A DNA stretch of 64,000 bases from the NCBI GenBank assembly GCA_003993805.1, contig RSEF01000002.1, positions 68,917,704-68,981,703 on the forward strand, given 5' to 3'. Below are positions 25,875 to 38,200 of the stretch, piece by piece. Position numbers and translations under genes: made by a program. The DNA is from Himantopus leucocephalus. Lineage: Eukaryota; Chordata; Aves; Charadriiformes; Recurvirostridae. Every line of letters starts with the position of its first letter. Positions within the stretch are counted from its first letter, which is position 1. The notes beneath the pieces were generated by a model that was given only the letters and a program-made list of their open reading frames with translations, ran no database searches and was not told the DNA's origin.

Positions 25875-26100
25875 AGTCTACAGTACTGCATCCAATCTTG
25901 TGCAGAAATAGGCCATTTAAGAAGTCTAGATGGAAGCCACAAGAAACAGCCAAAAGGACATGGCTGAAGAGAATTGGGATTGTTAACCCTGAATAAAAGA
26001 AGATAGAGATGTGATGAGTCTTCATATTCGTGAAAGGCTGTTGCCAAGAGAAAGAGGAATAAACTCCTCAGTGGGTTAACTGGGAAGCAGATGATAAAGT
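25875..26100 (+). mobile_element. Ancient CR1-like LINE remnant, plus strand
   Basis: The order of weak matches follows the sense strand of an old CR1 C-terminal coding region: 'ctgcatccaatcttgtg' near 25888, 'ctgaagagaattggg' near 25962-25979 (the usual L-R/K-E-L-G part), 'ataaaagaagatagag' near 25992, and 'ccaagagaaagaggaataaa' near 26044-26063. No frame remains open. The assignment rests on remembered consensus and motif order, not on alignment. The right boundary is uncertain. Confidence 0.5.
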
Positions 26101-28041
26101 TAGGATAGACTCTGTGAGGGAGAGGGGGATCCAGTGAGACTGGCTAACCAGAGAGATAAGTAACCTAGAAAGAAGAAACCTAGAAAGATCTCTCAAATCT
26201 TTCTGAGAAGTCATCTCCGTCAGGCAGGCAATTAAGAACAAGTTGAACAAATGTATGTCAGTAGTGCTTTATCTATCCATCCAGCTCTTAAGAAGGACAA
26301 TGGGCCAAGTAATGTTCAAATACATTTTTTTATTCCTTTACAGATTTTTGGGTTGGGTTTGGGGTTTTTTTGGGGTGGGGAGGGGGGGGAGAAGTATGGA
26401 TAAATTTATCTCTGCATTGCATGTCAGTTCTGTAAGACTATTTTTCAAACATCTCTCCACTAATTTAAGGGTCACTTAAATGCCAGGCTAGATAATGTGA
26501 TTGTTTAGAGGAGTCTCAAGGCATTTTGAAAGGGCAATGATCTAATGCTCACTGCACTTGCCCTATCAATCACCATACTTGCAGTATTTTTTTTGCGCAT
26601 GCTTTAAACACAGCACTTCACAGTAGGGCTTCTCTCTTTCTAAGGACAGAAATCAGCCAGGGCACCAAATTCCAATCTAAACCACACATGGTCTCTAAGG
26701 TTTTAACAGGCTAGCATATAACCAAACGGCTTTAATCACCAGTTTTCATACAACCAAAACACCACTTAGGCTCACCCACCTACACAAGAAGTAAAATCTT
26801 GGTTCTATGAAACAAGCAACCCAGAAAGTATTCATTGAATTCAGTGTGTTAAGAACCTCTCAAAAACCAAACACCCTAACCAACTAAAAATCATTCTTTT
26901 TTCCATGGGTTGTTTTTAATAATTTCTGATTATAACCTCATATTAATCAAGAATTACAAAGAAAATGAAAGTCATTATGTATCTCAAATCTACAGAACTA
27001 AGTTTTAAGTTAGAATTTAAATTTAACCCCTGAAGTGATGTTCAAATCCATTACATTTTCCTATCCTTGCATATATATTTCTAAGTTTTATTAACATATA
27101 AATGACAGAACAATCAAGAACTACTTATTTATAGTTTGATGAGCTGCAAATCAAGATGCAAACAGCGCAGGCAGAGCAACAGCACCAAGGATTTGTTAAC
27201 TCAATACATTCTGAAAACAGCTGTACATGACATACAAAACACAAAACATATGCAAATAGATGTGCTCACAGATCCGGGCACATTTTTAAGGAACCACTAA
27301 GAGTAACCAGTTGGGGGGTAGGGGTGGTGTTTGCCTGGGTTTTTTTTCCCTTCACATTTTTTAATTCTAGTTTTTCTGGCAGTACACCTTGCTCTGATAC
27401 AAGACACTAGACAGGTGCTAGAACTGTTGCATGCATTTTTCTTTTCCAGGATGACTTTGGTGAGACTGAGCCTTCCTAGTGTGACAGGTAATCAACTCAA
27501 AGTTCATAGCTGGTGTCAAGCAGGTTGGTGTTGAGTATCTGTAGGGGGAAGCTACTAAATGAAACCAACACGTTGACAACGCTGACTCTGTAACAAATAC
27601 ACTTTTTCTTCTTAAGCCATTGCTCTTCACAGGAATGTACATTAAAAAAATATATAGTTATTCCATCGAATTTAACAACGCAGTAACATTATGTCAATGT
27701 TGTTAGCCTTCTTTTGGTATTTGTTTGCATAACACTAGTCCTGCCACACCAAAACAGCTGCAGTGGGCAGATCAAGAGCAACACTCCTGGGGTAAATGGT
27801 GGATTCTGATAGTATCTTATTGTCACCATCTGAATGGATCAGGTCTTAGTCAACTGAGTATTTCAGTATGAGGGTCTGGGTAGGAAGGAAGAGTCTCACC
27901 TTCACTCTTACAGGACCAGCTTAATGGTTAAAATGAAAAAAAAAAAAAAGTCTTTAAGTATTACCACTGTTCCCATGTTTGAATAGCAGTGACTCGACAC
28001 TGCACAGCATCGTTGGAGAGAATTCCTTGTTATCCAGGTGA
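26101..28041. other. Non-coding sequence, nothing recognised
   Basis: AT-rich, with a G-rich/T-rich spot at about 26345-26395 ('ttttttggggtggggagg' type) and another at 27310-27350. No gene, RNA or clear repeat family seen. Confidence 0.45.
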
Positions 28042-28285
28042 TAGGATAGCATGGCTTGGCAGGGACCTCAGGAGGTCTCCAGTTCAACCTCCTGCTCAGG
28101 GGGGCAGCTCTGAGTTCTGACCGGATTGCTCAGGGCTTTATTCAGCCTGCCTTGAAAACTTCCAGGGACGCCTGCAAACCCCTCCCCGCAGCCTGTTCCA
28201 ATTGATTCATCACTAGTACAGGACCACTCTGCACAGCATATTCTAGGTTGCTCATGGTGCACTGAAAATACACCCGTGTTCAACA
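28042..28285 (-). mobile_element. CR1 LINE 3' fragment, minus strand
   Basis: The start 'gcttggcagggacctcagg' followed by 'tccagttcaacctcctgctc' is the reverse complement of the CR1 3' region. 'cctgccttgaaaacttccag' and 'gcagcctgttccaattgatt' follow in the expected order. It is diverged and short. The terminal octamer repeats are no longer visible at its left end. Confidence 0.8.
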
Positions 28286-31200
28286 ACTGAGGCTGTTCTG
28301 AGAAGACCTTCTGCCACTAAGCATTACAGTTCTTAAAACTTGCAGAATTCACTCTTTCCTTTAAGAACAGATAACAGGGGTCTGTTATCCCTAACCTCCT
28401 ATGACATATCCCCCAAGACAATTAACACAGACTATATTTTCCCTCCCTGTATTCCTCATTAATCTACTAGTCACTGGAACCTGCAGTTACTACAACTTAG
28501 CCCAAAATAGCATCCACAGACCAAACAAAAATCACTTTGTTTCACTGACTATTTTTTCATCATTACACTTAAAATGGAAGGAGAATGTGATTAATTCACT
28601 GATTTAGTTAAAGAAGGATAGGGGAGATGAGAAAACAAAATACTGTTCATATAAACACATAGGTGGTGAACAGCTATCAGTCTTTTCACACACTTCTGAA
28701 ATACACCACAAACATTTTAACAAAAGCAAATGTTACAAATTTTCTACAGCTTTACTGCTGAAAAAACGCACTTTGTCATAGATCTTTGGCCAGATGGGGC
28801 AGTAAGAGTTGCCCCATCCTCCATTTAAGAAGGAATAATCAAATATAAATGAAGTAGGAAAAGGAAAACTTGCTCCCCGCTTCAGTGTAGCATTTGACAG
28901 AAGTTCTTCTAAACACTTGCAGATGCGTGCATATAATACAGCTCATGAACAGTTAATATTTGGGCATACAAACACATGGACACGGTGCAATGGGGATGAG
29001 ATAAACACCGAATTGAAACGATTGCTCCAAATGTATTCCATCTCAATATGCAGTTCAACACAAAAGGCATCTGCCTTATCACCTCAAGTCTTAAACGACG
29101 GTGGACCTATTTGCACAAGTACCAGGAGTGATTTTTTGCTATGTGCTCAAGGACAATACAGACAATCTTCTTTTTAAGCATCAGTTCATTACAGAATAAG
29201 TAATTGATCAGTATTCCACTGACTCCTCTGCAATTATTCAAGCTTGTCAGCAGCACAACTTCTGAGAAGAAAAAACAAAACCAACACACATACAGTGTGT
29301 TTTAATTTAGCTGGCATTGCTCTGAAAGTGGCAAACACACATTGGTTGAACACAAAATATAAATGCTGCGTTTGTTCAACCAACTGCAAACTTCTACAGT
29401 CTGATTATAACAGCTTTGATGCAGCAAAACACAGAACACAAACTTGTGTTTACGACAAAAGAATTGGGAATGCTCAAGACTTCCCAAAACCAAATCCTTC
29501 AGTGCCCAAAACTGACTTGACATGTTGAGATAACAGCACGTTTGTTTGACAGATCTGCCTTTATAAAATGCGTTTTAAAAGTGGATTAAGGACTTGAAAA
29601 CTGTTAGTACTTTCACGTCATGCATTTTATCATGATAAAAAACGCAAACAATATAAAGATGCCATTTTAAAATCTGATTTTGTACTTTACCTGCTTTGTA
29701 CATGATAGACTGACATAATATGATTAACATCAGTTTAGCACTTTCTATGCTTCCTGTATATCAATATTTTTTATTGATATTAGAAGAAAATACTGAATTC
29801 CAAACAGCTGTTTGCACCTTTTAATGACACAGCTTGACTATGATATATCCCTCAGGTCACCATGTTGATTTCTTTATAATCTTTTATAATGTATTGCTCT
29901 GTTTTACACTAATATGTTACAACCACCCTCCACTTCTGCATGGATAAATTGATCTTTATTAAGGAAGCCCATATTGTAAAACGTTATCCAAAGAATATGT
30001 TTCTCTCTCTATTAATATACATGAGGGAGAGAGGGAGAGGTTGAGGCACAGTTGGGAATCAGACACCCAACTGAAAAGAACCAGGTAATTAATTCAGTCT
30101 TTAAAGCTATCTCCCCATTTACAAGAAACATTATACAAGTTAAGCTCCTGATCTGGCGTGCAACAAGACTCTATCACATGCAAAAGAAATTTGAGTACTT
30201 ACTACTGACATTTATGCTTCCTCACTGTTCAGAGCTAAGATTTTGGTCAATAAAGCGTCTGCATTTGGATATTAATATAACTTAGATATGGAGGAGTTGG
30301 ACAAATACTATGTTGACAGTACTTTGGTCTTCATTAGAGTGTCTAAACTGCAGAGACCAAAAATAAATAAATAAGAAGCTCTGCTTCTTTCTTATGTGGA
30401 GAGAATGGTAGAAAACTGTATCACCCCTACAGAGACTGCAGCAATCAAAACCATTTTGCACTAACAGAAAAGGTTAACAGAATATACACATACAAAAATA
30501 AAACGCCCACAACTGGGCATTCGCAGAATATTCTTCAATCTGCAAGACAGTCACACATCGGTTTTAACTGTGGTACAGGCATCCAACAACCTACCAATTC
30601 CTTTATTTTCTCTCTCACTGCTGTATTTCTAACACAAGCAAGAACAGCCTTTTAAACTCTTAATCTCAAGAAATCCAAAACAAGACTCCTAAATGATCTG
30701 GAATATTGAATGAAATTCCAGCCATACCACTTGAAACAGTAGGGCATGACTAGAAATGCCTCAAAGTAAGATCTATCATGTGCATCCTGACAGTCAGTTG
30801 TCAACAAATCACGGGCATAGAAAGAATGGTGCTGTCAAAACAGCAAGTATGACAGTCAAATGGCACAGCTGGATTTCCATACTAAATTTTTAGATAATAT
30901 AGTAATGATTTTTTTTAAAAATGTGCAATGGATTTTAACAAATAGTGCACAGCATTGTTTTTTCATAACTATAATCTCACATAAGGAAGCTTTCTGACCT
31001 GAAGCTGTAAGTTAAATTAGTTTTCAATTTATAAGATAGAAATTAATGTGAATAGAAATGTTCATTAAGACATCCTAAAAATCAGGATTCGTATATTAAA
31101 GCCTAAGGGCTGTGAACTTAAGGAAATTATCTTACACCAACTTCCACAGTAAATGAAAAAAGTGACACTATATGATCTGCAACACCTATCAAAAAAACCC

Positions 31201-31840
31201 CAAATCAAACAACCAAAAAAAAAAGTTTTGAAGTGCTTCAGAAAGCAAAGTACACAAAGTCTAAAGGATTCCCTTCTGTTCACTAGCCTTGTCCAAACAA
31301 AACATTACATCTTCACTACAAAGACAAAAGCTAAAAAGATATAACAGGAGTAAAAAAAAAATAAAATACAAAGATGATCTTACAAGATGTTCATATCTGA
31401 AAAAAATATGTCTGCTGTTTGTATATAACCTGCCAGAAGTCTTACTGCATTAGTTCCATTTACTTGTAAACAGAAATGATAGAAAAATGACCGACATTCA
31501 CTGGGAATCATCACACAAGTAAGACCCCCTAGAATTTCTCTGTCATAACAGATGAGTCAGAGGAATTCAAGTTAGGATACTATATCTAAAAAAATCTAGC
31601 AAAATCTGTGTAATATCTGAGTAGCAGCCTGGTCAATCAAACTGTTGTCCCAAATGTGAGCATTTAATGAACACGTGAAGAGCTCTTGTTAAATGTAAGC
31701 CTTGGTAAACTGTACTGTAGGTGGGAGAACCAAACTTCTTTCTTCTGCATGTATTTTTTCCAAATTACTCACAGATTGACCATCTGTATTGCTTATACAA
31801 TATGCAATACTAGACAACAGCACAGGCTGTTGAAGAACTT
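28286..31840. other. AT-rich non-coding sequence
   Basis: No supported gene. There are short A- and T-runs, and 'gagagagggagagagg'-like purine runs near 30023-30040. Open frames here are short and have no family resemblance. Confidence 0.45.
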
Positions 31841-31950
31841 AAGCATAACCATACTGGCTCAGACCAAGATCATCTAGTCTAGCATACTGTCTCTGACACT
31901 AACTGGGTACTAATCCAACAGCAGATGTCTTGGGATAAACATAAGAACAA
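31841..31950 (-). mobile_element. Ancient CR1-like 3' end, minus strand
   Basis: 'cataaccatactggctcag' followed by 'accaagatcatctagtctag' and 'catactgtctctgacac' matches, with about one change in six bases, the reverse complement of the 3' end of old CR1 elements that are abundant in turtles and crocodilians ('catactgggtcagacca...'). The tail 'aaacataagaaca' fits the same region. The match is from memory of that consensus. Confidence 0.6.
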
Positions 31951-32013
31951 AGCAAACAAAAAAAAAAAAGAAAGGCAAGAAGTACGGAAGAGCTCCTGCA
32001 CAAGGAAAATTGA

Positions 32014-32230
32014 GTGTAGAGCTCTTCAGCTTAGAATAGAGGCAGTTTGGAGGAGGATATTCATATAATGAAGGAGACGGTTAGGAATCAACTGGTCACT
32101 CTCTTCTAGAGCAAAAATATAGTAGGATGCAGATTTAGAAAAAAAAGAAACACAAGGTGGTGGCTCTTCAAGGAACAGGCAGCAAAGTAATTAAAATAAT
32201 TGAAAGGCCCTGTTGCTCTAGAAATTTACA
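32014..32230 (+). mobile_element. Possible second ancient CR1 remnant, plus strand
   Basis: 'gagctcttcagcttagaata' (about 32019-32038) and 'gaggaggatattcatataat' resemble the sense strand of the old CR1 coding region ('...cagcttggaaaagagac...ggggatatgata'). If correct, it lies close to and opposite in orientation to the fragment at 31841-31950. The right half is too decayed to align by eye. Confidence 0.35.
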
Positions 32231-35200
32231 TGGGTTGAGGGGGAGAATGGAAAAATTTCTGGGAAAAAATAATCCAGTGAAGGTTGCTAAATACAAAGAA
32301 ACCACATTCAGTACAGAAAAGCACTGAGCTGCCAACAGTTGGGGGATGGAAGAGTAAGTGGGAAGTGTCTCATATTCTTGCCCTGCTTTTACTCTTACCC
32401 CAGACTCAGCTTACTGATGCTTAGGATGCTCGATGCTATGTTAGATAAAATGCAGTATGACACAGCATAACTTCTCCTTAAATATTACAAAAACATATAA
32501 AAATGGGTCAACTCAAGATTACAATGAGACCTGTACTTAAGCTTTCTTGACTCTTTCGCTGAGGCTTTATGGTACTGGACATTATCTGAGATCAAGCATT
32601 AGAGCCAGTACTACGAGAGTAGGTTTCCAGTGGTTTAGCTGCTAACATTCACCGTTTTTTGGAGGAGGTCAGGGCAACCCATAACATAATTTTTGTCTTG
32701 TTTTCCATAAATCTAATTATTTTAATTAGATACAAGTTATTGGATGACAGATTAGAAGACCATATTATGATTTTTCTTTCAGAACATTTCTTACAAATAT
32801 GATTTTTACCAAGTTTTAATGATTTCCTCTTAAAAGTGAGTACCACTTGAAAAAGACTATGCCGTTATTTTCTTTCTATTTCCAAGCAAAGTCTTTATAC
32901 AGGTTTTTCATCAGATAAGAATAGAGGACAAGTCTATTTCTAGTTTCAAAAATTAATAACGGACATTTAAGCACATATTGGGAAGAAGAGGGATGAAATA
33001 ACTATCTAAAGACTGGTTACAATCTTCACCCTATATTATCATGTCAAGTTGTCATGTTGAAATGCATAGGAAAAAAAAAAATCACAAAAGAGAAAAGAAA
33101 AAGCAATCTGACAGTAATTTATACAGCAGATTTCCTAAAGCTGTAGGAAAAACAAGTCCTGTTTGATATACCTCGGTTTCTTCACTCATATCTTGAGGGC
33201 TTTTCCTCAACATCACTGTAACTACTTCTTAAAGAAAGCTTGGGAAAATTCATAACTAAGGCGTGTCATGTTTTTCTCGCTCCATAACATTTATCATGGC
33301 TGGTCAGCTTTCTGAAAATTCCTAAAGGTTTGAAACTCGCATTGCTAGAGCTGATGCGAAAAAAATGAAGAGAGTTAGGTGAGTACCAATTCAGATACCT
33401 CACCAATTAGAATCAGCAAAATTGCCATCGATTACATCATCTTTCATTGAAAATACAAGGTTTTATATAGACCATTTTTATGCTACCTTACAATAAGCAT
33501 GAATCCTTAAAAGGGCACCGATAAAAAAAGTGTTTATTCATAATTGTTACACTATCATCAGTAATTCTGCTTTACAAATCACTGAAATTAGTTTCTTGTT
33601 TACAATTTCTTCCCCATTTCAGCTGGCATCCAATATACTTCAGTTTGGAAGAACTATTGACTGGTGAAGATTTGTTCTTTCATTTGGTTGGAGTAGCAAG
33701 TACCTGGAACACAGATTTATCACATGTGCACATGTCCACACACACACACTTTAAGCCACAAGACACAGCTCACACACCACTATTTCAGTAATATGTAGCT
33801 GATATTCATATTACATATGATATTTCTGTTGATATTAATATTACAATAACACACGGTTTAAAATAAGCAAAACAATATAGATTTTTCAAGAGGAAACAAC
33901 AAACTAGAAGATGTGGAAATTATATATGAATGACACATATGATCCAGAGTTTCCATTGTTTCAGCAATGCTTGATGCACAGCAGCAATGCGCTGTGAAAG
34001 ATATTCAAAGTTCTATATACCTGTACCATTATCAACTGGCTGGCCAAATTCTGTCTGTAAAATAATACCATGCAACTCCTTTAAAGCAGTAAGTATTAGC
34101 AGAAATTCTATTTCAAATAATATATACAGAACACAAATGTTAGGCTAATGAAATAGAGTATTGCGTCTAGGGGAGTTTGTGTTTTAGATGTTAATCATAT
34201 GTAGGCATCTTTAAGGAAAAAGAAAAATAAAGTCCTCACAGAAATATTTCAAGAAGTTTCAGGAGATTATTATGTCAAAATACATTCTGCATGGTATAGC
34301 AACACTACTTAAGTCTTCTGCTGCACTCTCAGATTTATTAAAAAAACGGTTAATTGACATTCTATGCCACATTCTCTGTTCTTCCAAACATACTAAATTG
34401 ATACCAATCACGTAAAATCTGTATTTAGAAACCAGTCCATAGGTTCTATTATGGGCATGTTTACTTTATACAAAAGCCAAGTCACCATTATCAAAAAGGA
34501 AACACAGAAGCCTATACGTAAGAAGGGCAGTTCAGGCTCTTCTCATTGTTACCACCTACACAAGAATACTTGTGCGTCTTATCCAAAGAGGGAAGTACCA
34601 GTACAGCGGCACAGATCAGCCCAGATCAACCAGGCTATAGCTTCCTCACTCCGTGTCAACCACACTGTAGTTTCACATCAAGACGACTTAAAAGGGAAAA
34701 GGTCTAACAAAGCTGAATTCAGTCTTGACAATGCTGAAGTTAACAACTGCTCGTTACCTCACCCCATAGCAAGGCCAGGAGGAAGTTCAGCAGCACCTTC
34801 TACTGAAAATAGCTTCATATATCCAACACCCCAACATGCAACTGCATGTGCACATGTGCTTTACAACAGGAAGGAATAAGCTTAAACATGTAGACAGTTT
34901 GGCTAACAGTAATTTGTTTTGGATTTTTTTTTTCCCCTTAAAATGAAATAAAAGGAATCCTGCAGAAAATTACTGCCCAGTAATTCAGCTTCAGTCCCTC
35001 TATTTCTATTGAAATCCTGAGCCCTAACAGCTTGAAGCTTCCCTAGAAGACAAAGGAAGAGAGAAAAGCTCTGAAAAGTTGTTGGGTTTATATGTATATG
35101 TATACATCTTTTCTGAAAGGTTCAACAAAAAAAAAAAAGNTTTTCTGAAAGGTTTAACAAAAAAAAAAAAGAAACTGCTTGCATTTTCTATAAGGAATCC

Positions 35201-38200
35201 TCCAAGTAGGGAACTGAGGCAAAAAAGATTTTAAAACTTGCCCAAGATTACACAAGCAGTCTGTGAAAGAACAAACTAGGACAATCCCTTTAAATCTCAT
35301 CATCAACAACTGTTACTAATCTTGTTACGAAAGCCTTACTTTTGCTTGAGGTAAGGCATGAATTTCTTAGTTGCCTCAACTTTCCTCTCTAATATCCCAT
35401 TAGACTTTACAATAAACACTATGTAAGAGTGTAAAGGCACTTAGAATGTTTTTCAGAAGTCGGTGTGTTGAGGTTTTTTTGTCAAAAGGTATCAACATAC
35501 TTTATTTCTAACTGCTTTTTCACATTATGAATAAGCATCCAAAAACTTTACATTCTGTCTTCGGGACCAAAGGAAAATCCTAAGGCATATGTTGGGATGA
35601 AGTAGTGTAACTCCCCCTTGAAAGTACACAAGAGTACTTTTAGCTCACAAACCATTTTCATAGCAAAACAGTCCTAAACTCAGAGCCTGTCTCAGACTTA
35701 GTCCATTCCATCCTCTCTAATTTATATCACTTAATTACAAAAATTTCATTTTCTTTACAGAGCAGGATTATAGGCTACGATTACAAAACAAATTACTTGG
35801 ATTTTCAACTCCCCACCTGCTGGCATATCATTAGATCATATTACTTCTTTGTAAAACACTCTAGCTGCCTCTTCAATAGCATCACTGAGCCTTGCTAACA
35901 TTTTTGCTTGCAGTGTTGCTTTTTTTTTAAAAAAAAAAAAAAAGTACTGATCCATTTTTATTCATACACAACTTGCATTAACATTAAATAGGTCTGGAAG
36001 CAGAACAGAAATGCAGCATTTCTGCCAAGTTGCCACAACTTTCAGACACACTGATTCACAGGACTTGTATCTCCCACTGTGTAAGACTCCTGAATGTGCA
36101 CTGGTGCTCAGAAAAGAATGTGGGGCTGGGAAAATAGCTGAGAACAAGGAGCATAGCATGGGAGAGACAGAACGGAACAAAGGTATCTACCTATGAGAAA
36201 GGTGAGGAAGGAGAAGGTCTTCCTAGGCAATCCTGTGAGAGACAGCATACACACAGCCAGTATTTGCAGATACTAGTGGTCTCCAGGAAAGCTAATGCAA
36301 TAGCATACATTCCCTACAGCATATTTAAATTACTGGTTTCATCCAGATCCGCAATAGTATATTAAGCTTTCATCCTCATGTCCAGCAAAATTTAAAAGTA
36401 TGGGTGATATCTTTGTTTTAGCTGCAAATCAATTCAGCTGGCTGCAGAAGAGACAGTTCGGAGACTGCAATATTCCCTACAAGGCTATAGGTAGAACATA
36501 AAATAGTCATAACATTGCTAAGTAGCAAGGCAAGACAACAATACCTTCCATTCTCAAAGGAGTTTTTGGCAGATAAATCTTCCTCTAGACAAGGGGAATA
36601 TACACACTACCTCATTCGCTGGAGTTCAAATGACTACCTACAGTTACTGTGCAGGTGTTTTCTTGTGTAGGATGTTCAGTTTAGAGCAGGAGAATTGCAT
36701 GACCAAAGGATAATGCAGGTCACAAGTACTCTAGAGAACAACACAGTTGATACTTTGATCACTTGCACTTCATACAGTGCAAATATAAGCCATAATCCTA
36801 GCTTCTGACACAAAAAGCCCATAGATCTGTGGACGACACTAGAACACGTATATACCTACCCCACCTCCAAATATTAATCCTATAGAAATTTTAAAGTTGT
36901 AGCATTTAAGAAATATATTATAACTTCTCTTTTCATTAGACACCAGTAATGAAACCTGAAAACTTCCCCCCCAAATAATTTATTCGAACTATCTGCCCTC
37001 ATACACATAACTTACGCTTTCACCTCCTGCTCTCCCTAACTAGCTGCCAGCCCTGAAAACTAATTGTCATCCCATTTAGAGACAGAACAGAGGCAAGAAA
37101 ATCCAAACAACTATTCTCCTTATAAAAACGAAATGTGCATTTCTGTGGGCACACATATAAATAAAAAAAATCCCTGAATGCAGAAAATCCTATATAGAAT
37201 GGACTTCTATAGAAATAACAGAAAAGAATGCATCAGTGTTTCAAACAGGCAAAAAGCATCAGGAGATCCACCCCACACCTTGAGAAATTATTTATTGATT
37301 AGTTCCTGCCAAGGATCTTACCAACTAGCTTTTCTTCAATTCAAGATGTACTTGGTTTCTTGGATTTCCACAGTATTTGCAATAGGACTCCCTTTGACAA
37401 ACAAAGAGGCTTAGAGGGAGCTCTTTTTTTGTTTGCTTGCTTGGCAGAGAGACAGACTGCTATGGTGAACCAAAGTATTTTTCCTAACTGGAAGATGTAT
37501 AGCCCAAAGGCCAAGAAACCACAATAACCAACCAATCAGGTTAATTCTTTGCTTTAAAAGGTGCTCAAAAAGTGGCAGAACAGGTGCTGATGATTTTGGT
37601 TAATGAGATAATTTTCAGCCTGCTTTTCGATTGGCAGGCTGCTCCCCAACATGGTAGGTTCAGTTTTAATTATCTTTATCTGTTTATTTAGTAGTACCAC
37701 CATAAAAATCAACCCACACTTTTAAGACCTTCTCCTGTAGTGTCTTGTTTGCATTCATACAGCAACTCTTCAGAAGTTCCACTTTACACCAGAAAATAAT
37801 TTTCAATTACATTTTTGCATTACTGTCCCTGATGGCAGATAACATACTTGTGTTTGAAGTCTTACTTATTTTTAGCTTGCTGCAAGATATGAAAGGGCAT
37901 TATATTAAATATATTAGAATAATTTGTCTAATAATTACTCCTTTGCATTAGCTGCATAGATTTATTCCTACTTTTCCTGTAACCATCTATACATAGAGTT
38001 GTTGAGCTATGTATGCTGTTAATGAGAAATTGTTTTATGACTGTTTTCTGCCTGTAAATCACCTCTGTTGGTAAGGATAGATAAATAACAAAAGTCCTGT
38101 CTCACTAAATAAGTTATTGGACGTCTAGTCACTTCTGACAACTTCATTTTGCTTGACTCAGTATAGCGTCTTCTTATTTGTTATTTTCCAACCTTATAAA

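Noticed and set aside
33621..33780. Possible exon after 'ccccatttcag' on the plus strand
   Set aside because: One frame is open for about 50 codons, but it runs into a CA repeat, has no clear donor and no known homologue.
34451..34879. 142-codon plus-strand frame
   Set aside because: No recognisable motif. It looks like translated non-coding DNA, and no acceptor or donor suits it.
37616..37641. Hairpin cagcctgc...gcaggctg
   Set aside because: An eight-base stem with a 10-base loop and no flanking terminator, RNA or element features. Probably chance.
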